Assembly: GCF_003573695.1 (NCBI RefSeq)
Contig: NW_020621603.1
Coordinates: 18,587,116 to 18,651,115, forward strand
Origin: Papaver somniferum
Taxonomy: Eukaryota; Streptophyta; Magnoliopsida; Ranunculales; Papaveraceae
Direction: 5' to 3'
DNA length: 64,000 bases
In this document: in pieces, positions 61,464 to 64,000 of the stretch
How positions within the stretch are numbered: position 1 is the first letter of the stretch
How the letters are laid out: the number at the start of each line of letters is the position of its first letter
Notes under the pieces: generated by a model
Told to the model about the DNA's origin: nothing
Seen by the model: only the letters and a program-made list of their open reading frames with translations
Databases searched by the model: none
Translations under genes and position numbers: made by a program

Positions 61464-62052
61464 CTAATATGGGTTTAGAAAGTTCATATTTTGTCAGCAA
61501 CATAAAGTGAGAATTTAGCAAATGGGATTATGTGTATAGCAATTTTTAAGTGTGAAGTTCTTCACTTTAATATTTGATTTGATATTAGTCAATTTCATTT
61601 TTCATGCAGTCTTTCTTACATGTTAAATAGTCAAACATAACCTAGCAGAAGCAACAAACATGGAACTACGGGAAGTTTGGGTTTATATTTACACATATGG
61701 TTGTCAATCAGAGACCTATTTTTAAGTAACCACATATTAGGTCATATTGTAAGATACAACAAATAATGGATCCATGTCAAAATTTACCATCGAAAACATA
61801 AGTTAGATGACAACGTAGATTTATTAATTTGTGTTCAGGGGAAGATTTAACAGTAGCAATCCCATGCTCAAAAATATCCCTAAAGTAACTACTCAAGTTT
61901 TCCTTCAGCAGATCACAATGATACACCAAAAATAAAACGGAAACAAGATGGTCTCTCTAACACAGTTTTCATCGAGTGGTAATTACATATTATAGATTGT
62001 TAGAAAACTCATAAACATGTTTTTTAGAAAATAAATGAGTTAGACCACATAC

Positions 62053-62219
62053 CTTAGTGTCACGAACCCCATGAGGACCACTAGCAATATTTGGACGGAT
62101 GCATTCAGATTAAGTTGTAAAGTAGCTTCCGCAGCCTCTTTCCTACAAGTCTCATTCTCAATATTGTTAGAACAATATGTGCAGTTGCATCCATCACAGT
62201 TAACTCTTGAAGAAAAGCA
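62053..62219 (-). pseudogene. CPP/TCX exon with end of first CXC domain, frameshifted
   Basis: Starts after a TGAG acceptor at 62219 and ends at a GTATGTGG donor (62052). It encodes [19 protein letters not shown], the end of the first CXC motif, and then [17 protein letters not shown] from the family linker. After that the family's conserved linker is only readable in another frame, so one base appears lost near 62099. The exon carrying the first half of the CXC1 motif was not found upstream. The 590 bp between this and the next exon looks like an intron. Confidence 0.78.
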
Positions 62220-62403
62220 CTCATTAAATCAAATTAGATAACTTAGAAAACCCACAAATAATAAAAAGAAAAAAAATTAGTACAGCCCCAAGATCAATGT
62301 GTGAATTTCACGGACAGGGTAAATTGATTGAAAATTAAATCGCACGAGAGTCTGAGACACCAAGCAAAAATCGGTTAGCTAGAGTCAAAACTGTTTTTAA
62401 CTC

Positions 62404-62673
62404 ATGACCACAAACAAAAAACTCCAAATTGAAACATCCAAGGGCCTAAAAATAATGGTTTTTTGCCTAAAAATCGATACACGGTCTAATCTCAGCACCC
62501 ATGGATTGCCATTGGCTTTTTTGCATCCAACCATAACTTTTCTTTTTTCTCAGGATCTCAGTGATACAAAAAGTTTTCTCGGGATCCAAGGGCCTAAAAA
62601 TATCGAACCTGCAATAGATATAGAAAGTCACATAAAATTGTTGAAGGAAGTTGTTAAATTAAGCAAAAGTTGA
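62404..62673 (+). other. Unrecognised open frame of 89 codons
   Basis: Open on the + strand, opposite to the CPP fragments, with no motif I recognise and no splice or promoter context. It may be chance. It contains a direct repeat of the phrase CCAAGGGCCTAAAAAT(A) at 62439 and 62587. Confidence 0.2.
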
Positions 62674-62849
62674 GCTGATCTTATACGAAAATTCATATCG
62701 AATTACATTATTTCCCAAGCCGCAGCTTAGGATTTCTATAATTTTGACTGGTATATGACATGATTTTGCTTGCAAAAATAGGAGGTGGTGAGAAGCTCGA
62801 ATAGTAATACAAATCTCATATCCTGCAGTGAAGATATATACCAGATTTG

Positions 62850-63070
62850 CTACTTCGCTAAATTTTCATACAAGATGGCCTGGAGGTTTGTTCTGCGCAA
62901 GGGTATGTTAGGATTTAAAGAGAGCTGATAATAAATGCTAACCTCAACCGTATCACGAGCGAACACAGTGAAACTACGGGTAAGTGCTTTCGAAGCAAAA
63001 TATTCCCTAGGAAGACTCTGACACGGCGAGCTAATTTCCTTCTCGATGGCCTTCACATCTACACCACCTC
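62850..63070 (-). pseudogene. Possible exon of unknown gene
   Basis: A GC-richer block translating to VDVKAIEKEISSPCQS and then LPREYFASKALTRSF, TVFARDTVE, ending at a GTTAGC donor-like site near 62941. The composition looks like exon sequence in an AT-rich interior and it is on the same strand as the CPP exons. I do not recognise the family; it could be another captured fragment. Confidence 0.3.
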
Positions 63071-64000
63071 CAGAAATTAAACCTGACTGTCAGGACCATG
63101 CTATGCCTGAGACCACCAAAAATAATGTAACTAGAAGATCAAACAACACTGAGTGGCCCAGTAGAAATAGAATACGTCGATGAACAGGAAATGTTTGTGC
63201 AGGACATAGAAGATACTAAATAATTCAATTATTTTACGTGAAGTTCTTAATACAAACTAAATGAGAAATTCAGAAGTAAATGTATCTATGAACAACTGAG
63301 ATGGTAAATCACAGTAACCAGAATTTCAGATGGCTGCAAGCATGTGTACTAAAACCATCGGTTCATTGTTCTGCATCGCAAAAAAAATAAGAACGGACGG
63401 AGGTCAAAGCTTCAAGCAATATTAAGAACTTAATATAAATTCTGAAAATTTAACATGTGAAGACAAATAACTTGGGTATAAAAGAACTGGAAATGGTAAT
63501 GGAAGTTATAGTGCTTAAGTATAACGAATCTTAAAATTACCTGAAGAATCATTTCAACAGCAAATTTTCTCCACCTATAATAAGATAAAAGTGACCATCG
63601 CGTCAAGCTTTTTCCTAAACAAAATTCCTTACAAATAAATGAAAATGCTGGAGAACTTCAGCACCTTAGGACATATAAAGCCCCCCCACGTCAAGGATGA
63701 AATGGCTTGCATGGGTGGAAAAAAATGATATTAGTGTTTCCGTCCGAAATTGTATGTCTACGCGATGTAGTGCTAATAGAGGTTGCGGTAAGATGACTAC
63801 CTAAGGTAATATGAAAACTCCAATCATCAAGGAACCAAAGCTGAATATATTGTCTCTCCTGGACCCTGATACTTATTCAGGAGATGTGTACCTATTTATA
63901 AAACCAAGCAAATTTTAGTTAATCATTTCCACAAACACATAAAGGACATCAAGTTATCCAAGTTAGTTGATTTGCAATTAAACTCCTAAGCCTGTTCATT
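63071..64000. other. CACTA interior or flank, nothing recognised
   Basis: AT-rich with no supportable coding region, RNA gene or transposon end. Confidence 0.4.

Larger units (their letters stand above)
59830..64000. mobile_element. CACTA (En/Spm) DNA transposon, left end and interior (other end outside window)
   Basis: CACTAGTACAAACC at 59830 has the CACTA-type terminus. It interrupts the leader of element F; the preceding ACT (59827-59829) is a candidate 3 bp duplication. Subterminal repeats follow to about 60110: TAGCCACGTTTT, CTAGCCACGTTTT, GTGGCTACTGG, TAGCCAGGTTTTGTG and two CC..TTTGGTCATGGGT units. I did not find the inverse terminus before 64000, so the interior extends beyond the window. 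No transposase is recognisable. The interior includes CPP gene fragments. Confidence 0.65.

Overview
This is plant nuclear DNA, most likely from a eudicot: AT-rich and intron-bearing, with Athila, Tat-like gypsy, Sirevirus-like copia and CACTA elements. The species cannot be fixed from sequence alone. I see no convincingly intact host gene. Almost the whole window is a nest of transposable elements inserted into one another, with two degraded host-type genes caught among them.

Region 1 (1-26.4 kb) is gypsy territory. Bases 1-886 are the decayed 3' end of a Tat-type pol gene on the + strand. Next, on the - strand, is a multi-exon plant mobile domain (PMD) gene with at least six in-frame stops (17447 down to 1179). 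It is split in an exon by a very young, structurally complete 12.5 kb Athila-type element (3053-15578, - strand, 2283 bp LTRs with only two differences noticed, 5 bp duplication CTTCT). The PMD gene is flanked by Tat pol on one side and a long LTR-like block on the other (18.85-22.4 kb). It may therefore be an antisense cargo gene of a Tat-like element. A second related LTR-like block (24.03-26.34 kb) follows, with more acidic - strand coding debris between the two.

Region 2 (26.4-59.8 kb) is a nest of one copia family that looks like Sirevirus: iMet primer site, extended gag with coiled coil and second CCHC knuckle, repeated GGGGGAG tracts before the 3' LTR, and palindromic cassettes in the LTRs. 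I call the copies A (+), B (+, complete, duplication CTATG, inserted in C), C (+), D (-, inserted in the LTR of C), E (a + LTR/PBS fragment) and F (- strand). None carries protease, integrase, reverse transcriptase or RNase H. Each has a gag-derived ORF and most have a second, variable small ORF in the same place, so the cluster looks like a non-autonomous gag-only lineage. Two LTR subfamilies are present: A/C/D/E carry TACGCGTA-type palindromes, B/F carry TTCGCGGA-type ones. B and F sit at the identical target site in copies of the first subfamily.

Region 3 (59.83-64 kb) starts at a CACTA terminus (CACTAGTACAAAC) inserted in the 5' leader of F. It has subterminal TAGCCAC/GTGGCTA repeats and then fragments of a CPP/TCX (TSO1-like, LIN54-like) CXC-domain gene on the - strand, with a frameshift and a lost cysteine. 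The other CACTA end is not in the window, so the CPP fragment is probably captured cargo.

Many boundaries rest on comparing copies within the window by eye. Family-level calls come from motif recognition; no database search was possible.
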